DNA of 64,000 nucleotides from Propioniferax innocua (GTDB lineage: Bacteria > Actinomycetota > Actinomycetes > Propionibacteriales > Propionibacteriaceae): contig NZ_VFOR01000002.1 in NCBI RefSeq assembly GCF_006716235.1, positions 186,001 to 250,000 of the forward strand, read 5' to 3'. This document shows, in pieces, positions 20,422 to 29,226 of this stretch. Each line of letters opens with the position of its first letter. Position 1 is the stretch's first letter. A program made the translations under genes and the position numbers. The notes beneath the pieces were generated by a model. The model had not been told where the DNA came from, searched no databases, and saw only the letters and a program-made list of their open reading frames with translations.

Positions 20422-21407
20422 GCTGCCGCCTCCAGTCGCTCGATGGCCCGCAGCCGCGCCGATGCGGCACGCGGATTGGTGGTGGTCTCGGCCCTGCCCG
20501 GCCGCTCGGCCCCCTTGACGAGGAGCTGCATGGTGGCCCGCATCTCGGGCGGGACGACGGGGAGGTCACGGGGTGCACGATCGATCGTGCGTTCCCGGAA
20601 GGCGTTCTTCACGAGGCGGTCCTCCAACGAGTGATAGGCCAGAACGACCATGCGCCCGCCCGGGGTCGATGCCGTGGGCGACACCAGGGCATCGAGCGCC
20701 TGCGGAAGCAGCGCCTCCAATGCGGCCAGTTCATCGTTGACCGCGATGCGCAAAGCCTGAAACGTGCGCTTGGCCGGATGCCCACCGGTGGTGGCGTGCC
20801 GCACCGCGGCGGGAAGCGCCTCCACGATGACCTCGACCAGCCGGGCCGATGTGGTGAAGGGCTCGACCTCCCTGGCTGCCACGATCGCACGGGCGATCCG
20901 GTCAGCGTGGCGCTCCTCGCCATAGGTGGTGAGGATGCGTCGTATCTCAGCTCCGGACCACGTGTTCAACACATCGGCGGCGGTCGGACCGGCGTCCCCC
21001 ATTCGCATGTCCAGCGGCGCGTCCACCCGATAGGCGAAGCCTCGGTCGATGGTGTCGATCTGCAGCGAGGAGAGGCCGAGATCGGCGAGCACCGAGGACA
21101 CCTCGGCGACCCCCAGATCGGCCAGAGCTTCGGCGAACTGCGAATAGACCGCGTGGACGAACTCCACCCGGTCGCCAAAGCGCGCCAGACGCTGACGGCT
21201 GTGGGACAGAGCGTCCGGGTCGCGGTCGAATCCGATCACCCGGGACTCGGGACAGGCCTCCAAGATGGCCTCGGCATGTCCACCAAGACCGAGGGTGCAG
21301 TCCACGTGCACCGCGCCGGGTTCGGCGAGGGCGGGTACGCAGAGCTCCACGACCCGATCGAGCAGCACGGGGACGTGCACGTCGGACGTCGGCGTCTCCT
21401 CCGTCAT
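20418..21407 (-). CDS. rsmH: 16S rRNA (cytosine1402-N4)-methyltransferase RsmH
   Basis: 329-aa SAM-dependent methyltransferase (MraW) acting on C1402 of 16S rRNA. HVPVLLDRVVELC opens the domain, followed by the SAM-binding region VDCTLGLGGHAEAIL, the central SSVLADLGLSSLQID, RGFAYRVDAPLDMRM, TFQALRIAVNDEL and VLAYHSLEDRLVKNAF. It is the second gene of dcw clusters, after mraZ. The ATG has a GAGGAGGGGGC ribosome-binding site. A 301-nt region separates it from mraZ. Confidence 0.97.
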   Translation of the reverse strand: MTEETPTSDVHVPVLLDRVVELCVPALAEPGAVHVDCTLGLGGHAEAILEACPESRVIGFDRDPDALSHSRQRLARFGDRVEFVHAVYSQFAEALADLGVAEVSSVLADLGLSSLQIDTIDRGFAYRVDAPLDMRMGDAGPTAADVLNTWSGAEIRRILTTYGEERHADRIARAIVAAREVEPFTTSARLVEVIVEALPAAVRHATTGGHPAKRTFQALRIAVNDELAALEALLPQALDALVSPTASTPGGRMVVLAYHSLEDRLVKNAFRERTIDRAPRDLPVVPPEMRATMQLLVKGAERPGRAETTTNPRAASARLRAIERLEAAA

Positions 21408-21708
21408 GCCCCCTCCTCGTTCACTCGATTCATCTGCCAGGTCGTCGCCCCGGCGCTGATTCCCCCAGCGCTGATTACTCTGTCTGCGCGATCTTTGGTG
21501 CGTATGGCCCGGCTGCCCGGGCCCGTCCCTCGTGATCGGCGAGGCATGCCCCGAACCGACCCTCCACAGGCGTGGAGGTACGAGTCGAGCAACCCACCTC
21601 GGGCTCCTGCGATGAGGTTTCGCCTCGAGGGCCGGCGGGAAGTGCAGCCTGCCGCAGGGGAAGTTGCGTCAGGATGCCCGTCCCTCGAGACGAAGCCACA
21701 CCGCAGGA
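21408..21708 (-). other. mraZ-rsmH gap
   Basis: A 301-nt stretch with no convincing gene. A 102-codon frame (21404-21712) spans it with 4-nt overlaps at both ends (GTGA with mraZ, ATGA with rsmH), but its codons include many AGG, AGA, CGA and ATA and roughly one third end in A or T, unlike the flanking genes. The nonamer GCGCTGATT occurs twice, 7 nt apart, near 21453-21478. The ribosome-binding site of rsmH lies at its left edge. Confidence 0.5.
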
Positions 21709-22137
21709 TCACTCACCCGGAACGACCTCGTGATTCATCTGCGCGAACACCGATTCCTGCTCCGCGGAGTAGGTCTCCCATGCCTCGCGGTCCCAGATCT
21801 CGATGCGGTCGATCGCGCCGACCACGACGATGTCCTTGCCGAGGCCGGCATACGCGCGCAGTGCCGGCGGAATGCTGAGACGCCCCTGCTTGTCGGGCAC
21901 CTCACTGGAGGCTCCGGCCGCCAGCATGCGCTGGAAGTCGCGGACCCCCTTCACCGTCGATGGCCCGGAAGCCATCTTCTGCGCCATCTCACGGAAGGTC
22001 TGCTCGGGGTAGATGGCCAGACACCGGTCCTGGGACCGAGTGACGACCAATCCGTCGGTGAGTTGCTCTCTGAACTTGGCCGGGAGGAAGAAACGACCCT
22101 TCTCGTCGAGCTTCGGTTCATGAGTGCCGAGAAACAC
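21709..22137 (-). CDS. mraZ: Transcriptional regulator MraZ
   Basis: 142-aa AbrB-type DNA-binding protein that forms ring oligomers and represses the dcw promoter. Two SpoVT-AbrB half-domains are visible: LDEKGRFFLPAKFREQL (about 10-26) and DKQGRLSIPPALRAYAGL (about 80-97), each with the DxxGRxxxPxxxR pattern. The start is GTG at 22137. Four regularly spaced GTGGRG boxes lie 40-80 nt upstream, so autoregulation is expected. Confidence 0.96.
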   Translation of the reverse strand: MFLGTHEPKLDEKGRFFLPAKFREQLTDGLVVTRSQDRCLAIYPEQTFREMAQKMASGPSTVKGVRDFQRMLAAGASSEVPDKQGRLSIPPALRAYAGLGKDIVVVGAIDRIEIWDREAWETYSAEQESVFAQMNHEVVPGE

Positions 22138-22572
22138 GGTGCACCCACCCCCTCAAGCTCAGCGATCACGGTCGATCTGCTCCACTGCGCTCCACAGTAC
22201 TCCACTTTCCCCCACAACGCGCAACCCTCAGGAGGAGAGTTTCAGAGAATCCCCGAAAAGTCCCACAAGAACAGGCTTTTCACGGTCAAGGCGGGGTGGA
22301 GGGTTGCGCCATGGCATGCGAGGCGACAGGCCCCGAAAGCAACCGAATCACCCCATGGGGAGCACCGACGGGAGCAAAGGGGGAGGAAAGTGGAGCAACA
22401 GGGGCGGGGCGGTGGAGAGCAGGGAACTTCGTCGTCACCGAATCGTGATCTTCGCCCGAAACGCGTAAGGTGTGCACGGACTTGGGCCGAGAAGCCCTTC
22501 ACGTCCGTTCACGGAGGGCCGGTCGGCGCCCGCGAACGGGCTCGACGACAAGATCTGCGGAAGGACCGACTC
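22138..22572. other. Divergent mraZ/moxR intergenic region
   Basis: A 435-nt non-coding region between divergent genes. The left end carries the MraZ boxes (22180-22215). The middle (about 22240-22430) shows no gene; it contains a purine-rich stretch, with GTGGAG words on the plus strand near 22390-22420. The right part should contain the moxR promoter; TAAGGT near 22469 is -10-like, with no clear -35. Confidence 0.6.
22180..22215 (-). promoter_or_regulatory. MraZ operator: four GTGGRG boxes at 10-nt spacing
   Basis: On the minus strand the hexamers GTGGGG, GTGGAG, GTGGAG and GTGGAG occur at 22215-22210, 22205-22200, 22195-22190 and 22185-22180, each starting exactly 10 nt after the last. 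Known MraZ operators are three or more GTGG/TGGG-type direct repeats with a helical-turn period upstream of mraZ, so this is very probably the autoregulatory site of the dcw cluster. Confidence 0.85.
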
Positions 22573-23592
22573 TTGACTACGAGCTACGCCGGACCGGAAG
22601 ACCCGAACCCCATGGGTCGTCGCGGCGCAGGGCCCATGGCCCCGCAGTACAACATCGAAGATCTGGTGCAGACGATCGATCGCGTGCGCGCGGGCATCGA
22701 GTCGGTGATCGAGGGCAAGCGCGAAAGCGTCGACACCGCGCTGATGGTGCTGCTCGCCGAAGGGCACCTGCTGCTGGAGGATGTGCCGGGCGTCGGCAAG
22801 ACGATGCTGGCAAAGGCGATCGGCCGCTCGATCGACTGCTCGGTACGCCGCCTGCAGTTCACCCCTGACCTCCTGCCCTCCGACATCACCGGCGTCTCCA
22901 TCTACAACCAGGAGAGTCGCGAATTCGAGTTCAAGCCCGGCGGCGTGTTCGCCAACGTCGTGGTGGGCGACGAGATCAACCGGGCCTCACCCAAGACGCA
23001 GTCCGCTCTGTTGGAAGCCATGGAAGAGCGCCAGGTGTCGGTGGACGGCACCACCTATGAACTCGATCTGCCGTTCATGGTCGTGGCGACCCAGAACCCG
23101 ATCGAGATGGAGGGCACCTATCCCCTCCCCGAGGCCCAGCGCGACCGCTTCATGGCGCGTATCGAGATGGGTTACCCGACGCAGCGCGCCGAGCTGGAGA
23201 TGCTCGAGCACCACGGCGCCCATGACCCCCTCATGGATCTGGAGCCCGTCACCGACGCTGGCACGATCCTCGCACTGATCGAGACCGTCAAGGACGTCTA
23301 CGTCGCTCCCCCGGTGCGCCAATATCTCATCGGCATCATCGATGCCACACGTGACTCCTCCGACCTGCGTCTGGGCGCCTCACCTCGTGCTGCACTCCAT
23401 CTCCTGCGTGCGGCCAAGGCCTACGCCGCCATGCAGGGACGCGACTACGTCAACCCGGATGACGTAGCCCACCTGGCCGCGCCTGTGCTGGCCCACCGCG
23501 TACTGCCCTCCACCGACGCCCAGCTCCAGCGTCACTCGGCGACCGACATCATCGACGGGGTGGTGCGATCGGTGCCCGTGCCGGAGAAGTGA
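22573..23592 (+). CDS. MoxR-family AAA+ ATPase
   Basis: 339-aa cytosolic AAA+ ATPase. It has Walker A VPGVGKTM at about 71-78, Walker B VVVGDEIN at about 129-136, the MoxR signature RASPKTQSALLEAMEERQVS (shortened in the sequence that follows) and sensor-1 VATQNPIEMEGTYPLPEAQ. MoxR proteins are encoded with DUF58 proteins and act as chaperones or metal/cofactor-insertion factors; the partner here would be the two membrane genes downstream. Start choice is uncertain: TTG at 22573 has a GGAAGG site 10 nt upstream and was chosen; ATG at 22612 is the alternative. It overlaps the next gene (TGATG). Confidence 0.93.
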   Translation: MTTSYAGPEDPNPMGRRGAGPMAPQYNIEDLVQTIDRVRAGIESVIEGKRESVDTALMVLLAEGHLLLEDVPGVGKTMLAKAIGRSIDCSVRRLQFTPDLLPSDITGVSIYNQESREFEFKPGGVFANVVVGDEINRASPKTQSALLEAMEERQVSVDGTTYELDLPFMVVATQNPIEMEGTYPLPEAQRDRFMARIEMGYPTQRAELEMLEHHGAHDPLMDLEPVTDAGTILALIETVKDVYVAPPVRQYLIGIIDATRDSSDLRLGASPRAALHLLRAAKAYAAMQGRDYVNPDDVAHLAAPVLAHRVLPSTDAQLQRHSATDIIDGVVRSVPVPEK

Positions 23593-24839
23593 TGCGCCGC
23601 AATCCGTGGAGCCGCCTCACCTCACGTGGGCGGGTGTTCCTCATCACCGGACCCGCACTCGTCCTCACCGGCATGCTCGTGGGTGTCGTCGGCTTGGTGT
23701 GGGCCGGGCTCGTGCTGTTCCTTCTGCCCATCGTGGCCTTTGCGTTCATGATGGGCAGCCGCCTTCGCCTGTCGTGTGAACGCGCGTTCACCCATGGCGA
23801 GATGAGTATCGGCCAGACGCTCGACTCACATCTGGTGGTGTCGAAGAAGGGCCGGATGTCAGCCGGCATTCTCATGTTCGAGGAGGCCATGCCTCCCGAG
23901 CTCGGCCGCCGCCCCCGGTTCACGATCAACCAGGTGCGGGGCACGTGGTCACGGGATGTGCACTACCCATTGCACGGCCACCAGCGCGGACGCTTCACCG
24001 TGGGCCCCCTGCTGGTGCGCAGCACAGACATGTTCGGCATGGTGAAATTCGACCGCCAGTTCTCCTTGACCTCCGAGGTCATGGTGACCCCCCGTATCCA
24101 CCCCCTGGGATCCATGGGCAATGTGGCAGGTGGTGGCACCTCGGGCGACCACCGGCCGCAGAAGCTCGGCGTCACCGGCCAGGATGATGTCTTGGTGCGC
24201 GAGTACCGCCACGGTGATGACGTACGCCGCGTCCATTGGCGCTCCACCGCGCGACGCGGTGAGCTGATGGTGCGCCGTGAGGAACAGGCATGGGATCCCC
24301 GCGTCTCCGTCCTCGTGGACAACCGCACGAGTGCTCACGCCGGCGTCGGTCGCGGGAACTCGATGGAGTACGCCGTGTCCTGCGCCGCCTCCATCGCCTG
24401 CCACTTCGTCGCCGAATCCTTCGACGCCAGCCTGTACGACGCCGACGGGGTCATGGCCTCGTCCACCACCACTCAGGTGGGCAGGCGTCACATCATCTCG
24501 ACCTACACCGACCTGAAGGCATCCGATTCGACCAACCTTCTGACCGGCATCGGGGCCGTCAGCTCCGACACTTCCGGGCAGGTCCTCGTGGCCGTGCTGG
24601 GCCGCATCACGCAGGCCGATGCCGATGCGCTCGTGCGTTCGCGTCGTTCCCATTCGCATGGCTTGGCCATCGTCATCGACGTCGACTCGTTCTCCTCGAC
24701 TCTCTCGGAGCACCGCACCGAGCACGAGAAGGCAGTCGGAGTGTTGCGCTCCAACCTCTGGCGCGTGGTGGAGGTCGACAGGGACACCCCGATCAGGGAT
24801 GCCTGGAAGGATCTCGAGCGGATCGGAGAGTTCGTCTGA
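23592..24839 (+). CDS. DUF58 membrane protein
   Basis: 415-aa protein with two N-terminal membrane spans (about residues 15-55, TGPALVLTGMLVGVVGLV), then a long cytosolic region holding the DUF58 core. The core shows the family signature VREYRHGDDVRRVHWRSTAR followed by GELMVRREEQ, which begins a vWA-like fold. The gene is sandwiched between moxR and a transglutaminase gene with 1-nt overlaps on each side, the standard MoxR-DUF58-TgpA operon. Function is unproven in the family; a role in envelope protein quality control or processing is inferred from the partners. Confidence 0.92.
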   Translation: MRRNPWSRLTSRGRVFLITGPALVLTGMLVGVVGLVWAGLVLFLLPIVAFAFMMGSRLRLSCERAFTHGEMSIGQTLDSHLVVSKKGRMSAGILMFEEAMPPELGRRPRFTINQVRGTWSRDVHYPLHGHQRGRFTVGPLLVRSTDMFGMVKFDRQFSLTSEVMVTPRIHPLGSMGNVAGGGTSGDHRPQKLGVTGQDDVLVREYRHGDDVRRVHWRSTARRGELMVRREEQAWDPRVSVLVDNRTSAHAGVGRGNSMEYAVSCAASIACHFVAESFDASLYDADGVMASSTTTQVGRRHIISTYTDLKASDSTNLLTGIGAVSSDTSGQVLVAVLGRITQADADALVRSRRSHSHGLAIVIDVDSFSSTLSEHRTEHEKAVGVLRSNLWRVVEVDRDTPIRDAWKDLERIGEFV

Positions 24840-27106
24840 TGGCACGTCCTGCACGGGCCGCAAATCCGGCACCCCCACGACCCCAGGTCATCACATCCTC
24901 CGACCGCGCGTCGGTGGCCATCGGTCTTGGCGTCATCCTCGCGGCCCTGCCATTGAAGATGCTCGTCATGGGATGGAGCTACATGTGGCTCACCATCCCT
25001 CTCGTGGCGCTGCTGTCGATGGCTTCCCTGGTGGTGCGCAGGCTCCGATTGGGAAGCCTGATGACGCTCATCGTCCAGATCATCCTGATGACGGCTTTCC
25101 TGCTCGCCGTGGCGCAGTCCCTCAAGACCGAGGGCGGGATCTTCTCGGGCTGGTGGGGTCTGTATGAGCAGGCATCCGAACACATCATGTCGCAGGCCTC
25201 CCCCATGGAGCCCAACGCCGGCGTGACACTGCTGTTCACCACTTTCATGGGCGTCATCGCGATCCTCACCGATGTGATGGTGCAGACCATCCAACGACCG
25301 GCGTGGTCGCTGCTGCCGCTGGCGATGGTGTGGGTCATCCCCACCTTCACGCTCCGCAACGAAACGCCGTTCTGGACCGTGGCCGCGATGTTCGGCGGCT
25401 ACCTGGTCATCCTGCTCGCCGATGGCGTCAATGTCACCGCATGGTGGCCCCGCGGTGTGCGTCGCCGAGACACCGACCGCACCAATGGCGCACTGGCGCT
25501 GCGTTCGGCACTGATCGCGGTGCCCGCTCTGGTCCTTGCCATGGTGGGTGGCATGGCCCTTCCGGTGCTCATGAATGGCGAATGGACGCGTGACAAGCCC
25601 AAGGGCGCCGATGGCCCCCTGACGATGTCCGATCCCTCGTTGGATCTGCGCCGCAACCTCAACCAGCCTGAGGACCGCGAAGTCATCCGCTACTCCACCG
25701 AGGCCGAAGACGGCGTCTATCTGCGCATGACCTCCCTGCCCGCCTTCGACGGCACCGGATGGCACAGCTCCGGCGTCCAGCTCAGGGACATGCCACTGGA
25801 TCCTCCGCCGGGTGTGACGAGCGTCGACTACGACACGATCAACACCCAGATCCAGGTCACCGAGTTCGGCTCGGAATACCTCCCCGCCCCCTACGCCCCG
25901 CAGGAGCTGCAGGTCGACGGGGAATGGAAATACGACCCCGACTCCCTGATGGTCATGGCCACCGGCGACAACCGAACCGAGGCGACCCGCGATCTTGAGT
26001 ATTCGGTCTCGAGCCTCGACGTACAGCCCGACGGCCAAGGCCTTTCCCAAGCACAGACCGGAAACCCACCGGATGCGCGCTACACGGTTCCCATCCCCGA
26101 GGACCTGCCCCCGGAGTTGTTCGAGCTCTCGCAGCAGCTCACCTCGGATCAGCCGACGCCAGCGCTGAAGGCCGCCGCCATCCAGAGTTATCTGCGTTCG
26201 GACGAGTTCACCTACTCCACCGAGCCGCAGCCGGGCACCGGATACGACGCCCTGCAGAACTTCCTGTTCACCGACAAGAAGGGCTACTGCGAGCAGTTCG
26301 CCGGATCCATGGCCGTACTGGCACGCCTGGCGGGTATTCCGTCACGCGTGGCCGTCGGTTTCCTGCCCGGGGAGAAGCAGGGTGATGACCACGTGGTGTC
26401 GATTCGCGACTACCACGCGTGGCCCGAGTTGTACTTCGAAGGCTACGGCTGGGTGCGTTTCGAACCGACACCGAGCGTCGGCGTGGCACCATCGTGGACC
26501 GTGGTGGGCCAGGGGTCCGAGGAAGGGAACGGCCAGGGCGAAACGCCCGAGCCGACTCAGGAGGGGTCCCCCTCCCCCACCCCGACCCCCACTCCGTCCG
26601 AGAAGCCTGACGCCCCGCTGCCCGGACCGGTCGACCCCCCGGAGAGCCCCGCCTGGGTGCAGACGCTGGTGTTCATCGGGCTCGTCGTCGGCGTCGTGGC
26701 AGGTCTGGCTCTGTTCGTCTCGATCCCCTTCCTGATCCGCCGTCGACGCCGCCTGCATCGTCTGGCCACCACCGGTGACATGGATCAACGCGTCGAAGGT
26801 GCGTGGGCCGAGGTGCGTGATTCCGTCCTGGACGCCGGAGAGAACTGGCCCACCGGTTCCCCACGCGTGATCGGCAAACTCGTCGGCGAACGGCTGGACA
26901 CCCAGTCGGCCAGAGCCATGGAGGTACTGTCGCTGATCGTCGAACGGCAGCGGTACGCACGATCCAACTCGGTGAATGCCGATCTGGCCGCCATTGCGCA
27001 GGACGTCCGACGCGGCCTGCTCCACGATCAGGATCTGTCGACCAAATTCGCCGCCAACTGGTGGCCCCGTTCACTGTGGCTGGGACTGTTCGGCAGGAAG
27101 TCGTGA
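24839..27106 (+). CDS. Membrane transglutaminase-like protease (TgpA/DUF3488)
   Basis: 755-aa membrane protein. About six spans occupy residues 20-235, then an extracytoplasmic transglutaminase-like domain (about 250-570), a Pro/Thr/Ser-rich spacer (GSPSPTPTPTPSEKP), a final span (about 605-630) and a cytosolic DUF4129-like tail. The predicted thiol catalytic residues are C484 in KKGYCEQFAGSM and H526 in RDYHAWPELYF, with E542 (RFEPTPS) at the third triad position, where an acidic residue is expected. ATG overlaps the DUF58 stop (TGATG). The likely work is cleavage or cross-linking of envelope proteins; substrates are unknown. A strong terminator follows. Confidence 0.93.
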   Translation: MARPARAANPAPPRPQVITSSDRASVAIGLGVILAALPLKMLVMGWSYMWLTIPLVALLSMASLVVRRLRLGSLMTLIVQIILMTAFLLAVAQSLKTEGGIFSGWWGLYEQASEHIMSQASPMEPNAGVTLLFTTFMGVIAILTDVMVQTIQRPAWSLLPLAMVWVIPTFTLRNETPFWTVAAMFGGYLVILLADGVNVTAWWPRGVRRRDTDRTNGALALRSALIAVPALVLAMVGGMALPVLMNGEWTRDKPKGADGPLTMSDPSLDLRRNLNQPEDREVIRYSTEAEDGVYLRMTSLPAFDGTGWHSSGVQLRDMPLDPPPGVTSVDYDTINTQIQVTEFGSEYLPAPYAPQELQVDGEWKYDPDSLMVMATGDNRTEATRDLEYSVSSLDVQPDGQGLSQAQTGNPPDARYTVPIPEDLPPELFELSQQLTSDQPTPALKAAAIQSYLRSDEFTYSTEPQPGTGYDALQNFLFTDKKGYCEQFAGSMAVLARLAGIPSRVAVGFLPGEKQGDDHVVSIRDYHAWPELYFEGYGWVRFEPTPSVGVAPSWTVVGQGSEEGNGQGETPEPTQEGSPSPTPTPTPSEKPDAPLPGPVDPPESPAWVQTLVFIGLVVGVVAGLALFVSIPFLIRRRRRLHRLATTGDMDQRVEGAWAEVRDSVLDAGENWPTGSPRVIGKLVGERLDTQSARAMEVLSLIVERQRYARSNSVNADLAAIAQDVRRGLLHDQDLSTKFAANWWPRSLWLGLFGRKS

Positions 27107-27130
27107 CGGTGTGACGGAGCCGATGATGAG

Positions 27131-27160
27131 GAAGGCCCGGAGCGTGCGCTCCGGGCCTTC
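27131..27160 (+). terminator. Terminator of the moxR operon
   Basis: A perfect 13-bp stem (GAAGGCCCGGAGC with its complement) around a 4-nt loop, 25 nt after the transglutaminase stop, followed by CGTATTT. A partial second copy of the right arm (GGGGCCTTCCGTATT) lies just downstream at about 27170-27184. Confidence 0.88.
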
Positions 27161-27317
27161 CGTATTTCAGGGGCCTTCCGTATTGATGCCTGTTCGTCGT
27201 GCGAGATCCCCGTATATCCCGCCCGTATCCATCCCGCAGGTGTCGATCCCATGCGGTGGGGTCGCGGCGCTGGGGCGTCCTCAGCCGGGTCGCCGTCAGC
27301 CGGTTTTTTCAGGTGGT

Positions 27318-27722
27318 TCAGCGATCCTCGCCCTGACGGCGACGCCAGCGTTCTTCCATCTTGCTCATGAACGCATCGCTTCCGGAGCCACCGCCCTGCC
27401 CGACGCGGGACCGCGAGGGGGGCGTCGGCTGCTCGGATTCGGATGCCGGCTGGTAGGCACGGAGACCGAACACGGTACCGGCGAGCATGAGGATGAAGCC
27501 GATGACGCTGATGAACCAGAATGCCCCGCCATTGATGGCGACGCCGCCGATCAGGAGGAGCACTCCGGCCAAGAAGCCGAATCCGGCCAGAACGGCCTGC
27601 TTACGACGAAGAACCCTCGGGGTGTGATCGCCGCGCATGGTATGCGCGAGTTTGGGGTCGTCAGCGGTGAGGGCCTTCTCCATCTGCTCGAGAAGTCGCT
27701 GTTCCTCTTCGGACAGGGCCAC
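27318..27722 (-). CDS. DUF3040 membrane protein
   Basis: 134-aa protein starting at GTG 27722 (ALSEEEQRLLEQMEKALTADDP), the signature N-terminus of DUF3040 proteins. Two adjacent membrane spans are at about residues 43-62 and 69-90, and the Ser/Gly/Arg-rich tail is cytosolic. A GGAGGTGTC ribosome-binding site precedes the GTG. In actinobacteria the family commonly neighbours the dcw cluster; no function is established. Not essential to any pathway recognised here. Confidence 0.88.
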   Translation of the reverse strand: MALSEEEQRLLEQMEKALTADDPKLAHTMRGDHTPRVLRRKQAVLAGFGFLAGVLLLIGGVAINGGAFWFISVIGFILMLAGTVFGLRAYQPASESEQPTPPSRSRVGQGGGSGSDAFMSKMEERWRRRQGEDR

Positions 27723-27878
27723 TCGACACCTCCAACACGTCCGTGATGCTCCCCACGGTGGGGACACGTCAAGTCTAGATGGCCGCGTGGCGCGGACGAA
27801 ACCAGTTGACGAGACTTCTCTGTGCCGTCCAACGCACCGAGGGCAGAACGTGGAGAAAGGAAGGCACAGGGGCCGGGG

Positions 27879-28598
27879 TCAGATCGTGACGGTCTTATCG
27901 ACGGCCCCGGATCGAGCCATCACATGCAGGGAGGACGCGGCGGTGATCCATTCGGCGCGGCTTGCGACGGCCCGTTCGAGTTCGAGCAGCTCGTGGGTCG
28001 AGACGTCAGCGCTGACGACATCGGCGATCGCCCCGACTCCATATTCGGAGAGAACAGTGAAATCGGCGGCCTCGAGCATGGCGAGCAGATCCTCGCGTCG
28101 CACCCAGCCGTCGTCCTCGAGCAGTTCGCGGGCCGTGCGGAGGTCGCCGTCGATCACATGCCGGAGGATCCGCTGATACGGCTGACGCACCAGCAGGCTG
28201 ACCACACCGCCTGGTCGCAACACCGAGGCGATGTTCTGCAGCGTTCCAGCGCGGTCGGTGACGTCGGAAAGCACCAGGTGGCACAGCACGGCATCGACGC
28301 TGTGGGGCTCCACGACCTCACAGAGGGTGCCGGTGTCACCTTGATGCGTGGTGAGCCGTTCGGTGAGACCCATCTCCCGGGCGCGTCTGTCGGTGTTGGC
28401 GAGCTGATCGGGGCTGGGGTCGATGACCATCACGTCGTGACCATGCTGGGCCAGATGAGCAGCTATGGACCCGGTTCCGCCACCGAGGTCAACCACCACC
28501 TGGGAGCCGCTGGTGTGTTCGGTGAATTGTTCGTCGAGCAGCGTGATCAACCACTGCTGCGAGACGGACCAACGCGCGGAGTTGTACATGCCCGTCAC
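27879..28598 (-). CDS. Class I SAM-dependent methyltransferase
   Basis: 239-aa cytosolic methyltransferase. Motif I VVVDLGGGTG is at about 34-43, an acidic residue ends the second strand (MVIDPSPDQL), then LCHLVLSDV and VLRPGGVVSLLV. The NIASVLRPGG and VIDGDLRTARELL segments resemble the CmoM/SmtA tRNA-wobble methyltransferase group, but that assignment is tentative. The GTG start at 28598 has GAGGAGGAACA directly upstream; an internal ATG three codons later is the alternative. It lies 124 nt after the HEPN gene in the same orientation, with a TAGGCT -10-like hexamer in between. Confidence 0.85.
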   Translation of the reverse strand: MTGMYNSARWSVSQQWLITLLDEQFTEHTSGSQVVVDLGGGTGSIAAHLAQHGHDVMVIDPSPDQLANTDRRAREMGLTERLTTHQGDTGTLCEVVEPHSVDAVLCHLVLSDVTDRAGTLQNIASVLRPGGVVSLLVRQPYQRILRHVIDGDLRTARELLEDDGWVRREDLLAMLEAADFTVLSEYGVGAIADVVSADVSTHELLELERAVASRAEWITAASSLHVMARSGAVDKTVTI

Positions 28599-28722
28599 TG
28601 TTCCTCCTCGATGTGGTTGGCCCATCGGGGCCAGCCTAGTGTGATTTCCCGTCATCTGGGATGCCCGGGGCTGGCGCGTCACGGTTTGGGCAGTGCAGGC
28701 AGGGCCCAGGAGCCAGCTGCAT

Positions 28723-29226
28723 TCAGGCACCCTGCCCTGCCTCACGATGCGCCTCGGCCCGGAACCGCATCCCCGCGTGTTGCGGGGCGTCGCCACGGGC
28801 ATGGTCATTGAGCATGGCGCCCACGTCGTCGAGGAAGGTCTCGGCGTCCCGCAGAAGGTCATCGGCCTGCCTCTGCCCCACCCGGGCGCCTGCGGATACA
28901 GCGGCGACACGGGGATGGAGCAGTTCGAAGAACCCTGCCCACTCCCCCAGCTCGGGGGCCAGCACCGCGAGGAGATGCCACATCTGTACCGGCTGGCCAA
29001 GCCGTCTCACGCCTCTTCCTCGCAGCCGGAACACCGCTGCCGCTCCCTGCAGAGCTGCACGATGTGCTGCCACATACCTCTCGGAGGCCGAGTCAGCCAA
29101 CTCCGCGGCGAGGAGGGCGGCTCGAGCCCGTCGGAGGTCGGCTGCGGGCGTCACGGAATCATCGGGTTCTGCAGGAACCGGCGCGGATGAGTTGTAAGCG
29201 GCAAGAGAGCTGGGCGAACTGAACAT
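28723..29226 (-). CDS. SAV_6107-type HEPN protein
   Basis: 167-aa mostly helical protein. The core AADLRRARAALLAAELA...SERYVAAHRAALQGAAAVF matches my recollection of the small actinobacterial SAV_6107 HEPN family, found beside the dcw cluster. The typical HEPN RNase motif RxxxxH is not obvious, so activity is doubtful. The ATG at 29226 begins the similarity and has GGAG nearby; a longer open frame upstream is rejected because it is Arg/Pro/Ser junk running into the repeat region. Function unknown. Confidence 0.7.
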   Translation of the reverse strand: MFSSPSSLAAYNSSAPVPAEPDDSVTPAADLRRARAALLAAELADSASERYVAAHRAALQGAAAVFRLRGRGVRRLGQPVQMWHLLAVLAPELGEWAGFFELLHPRVAAVSAGARVGQRQADDLLRDAETFLDDVGAMLNDHARGDAPQHAGMRFRAEAHREAGQGA

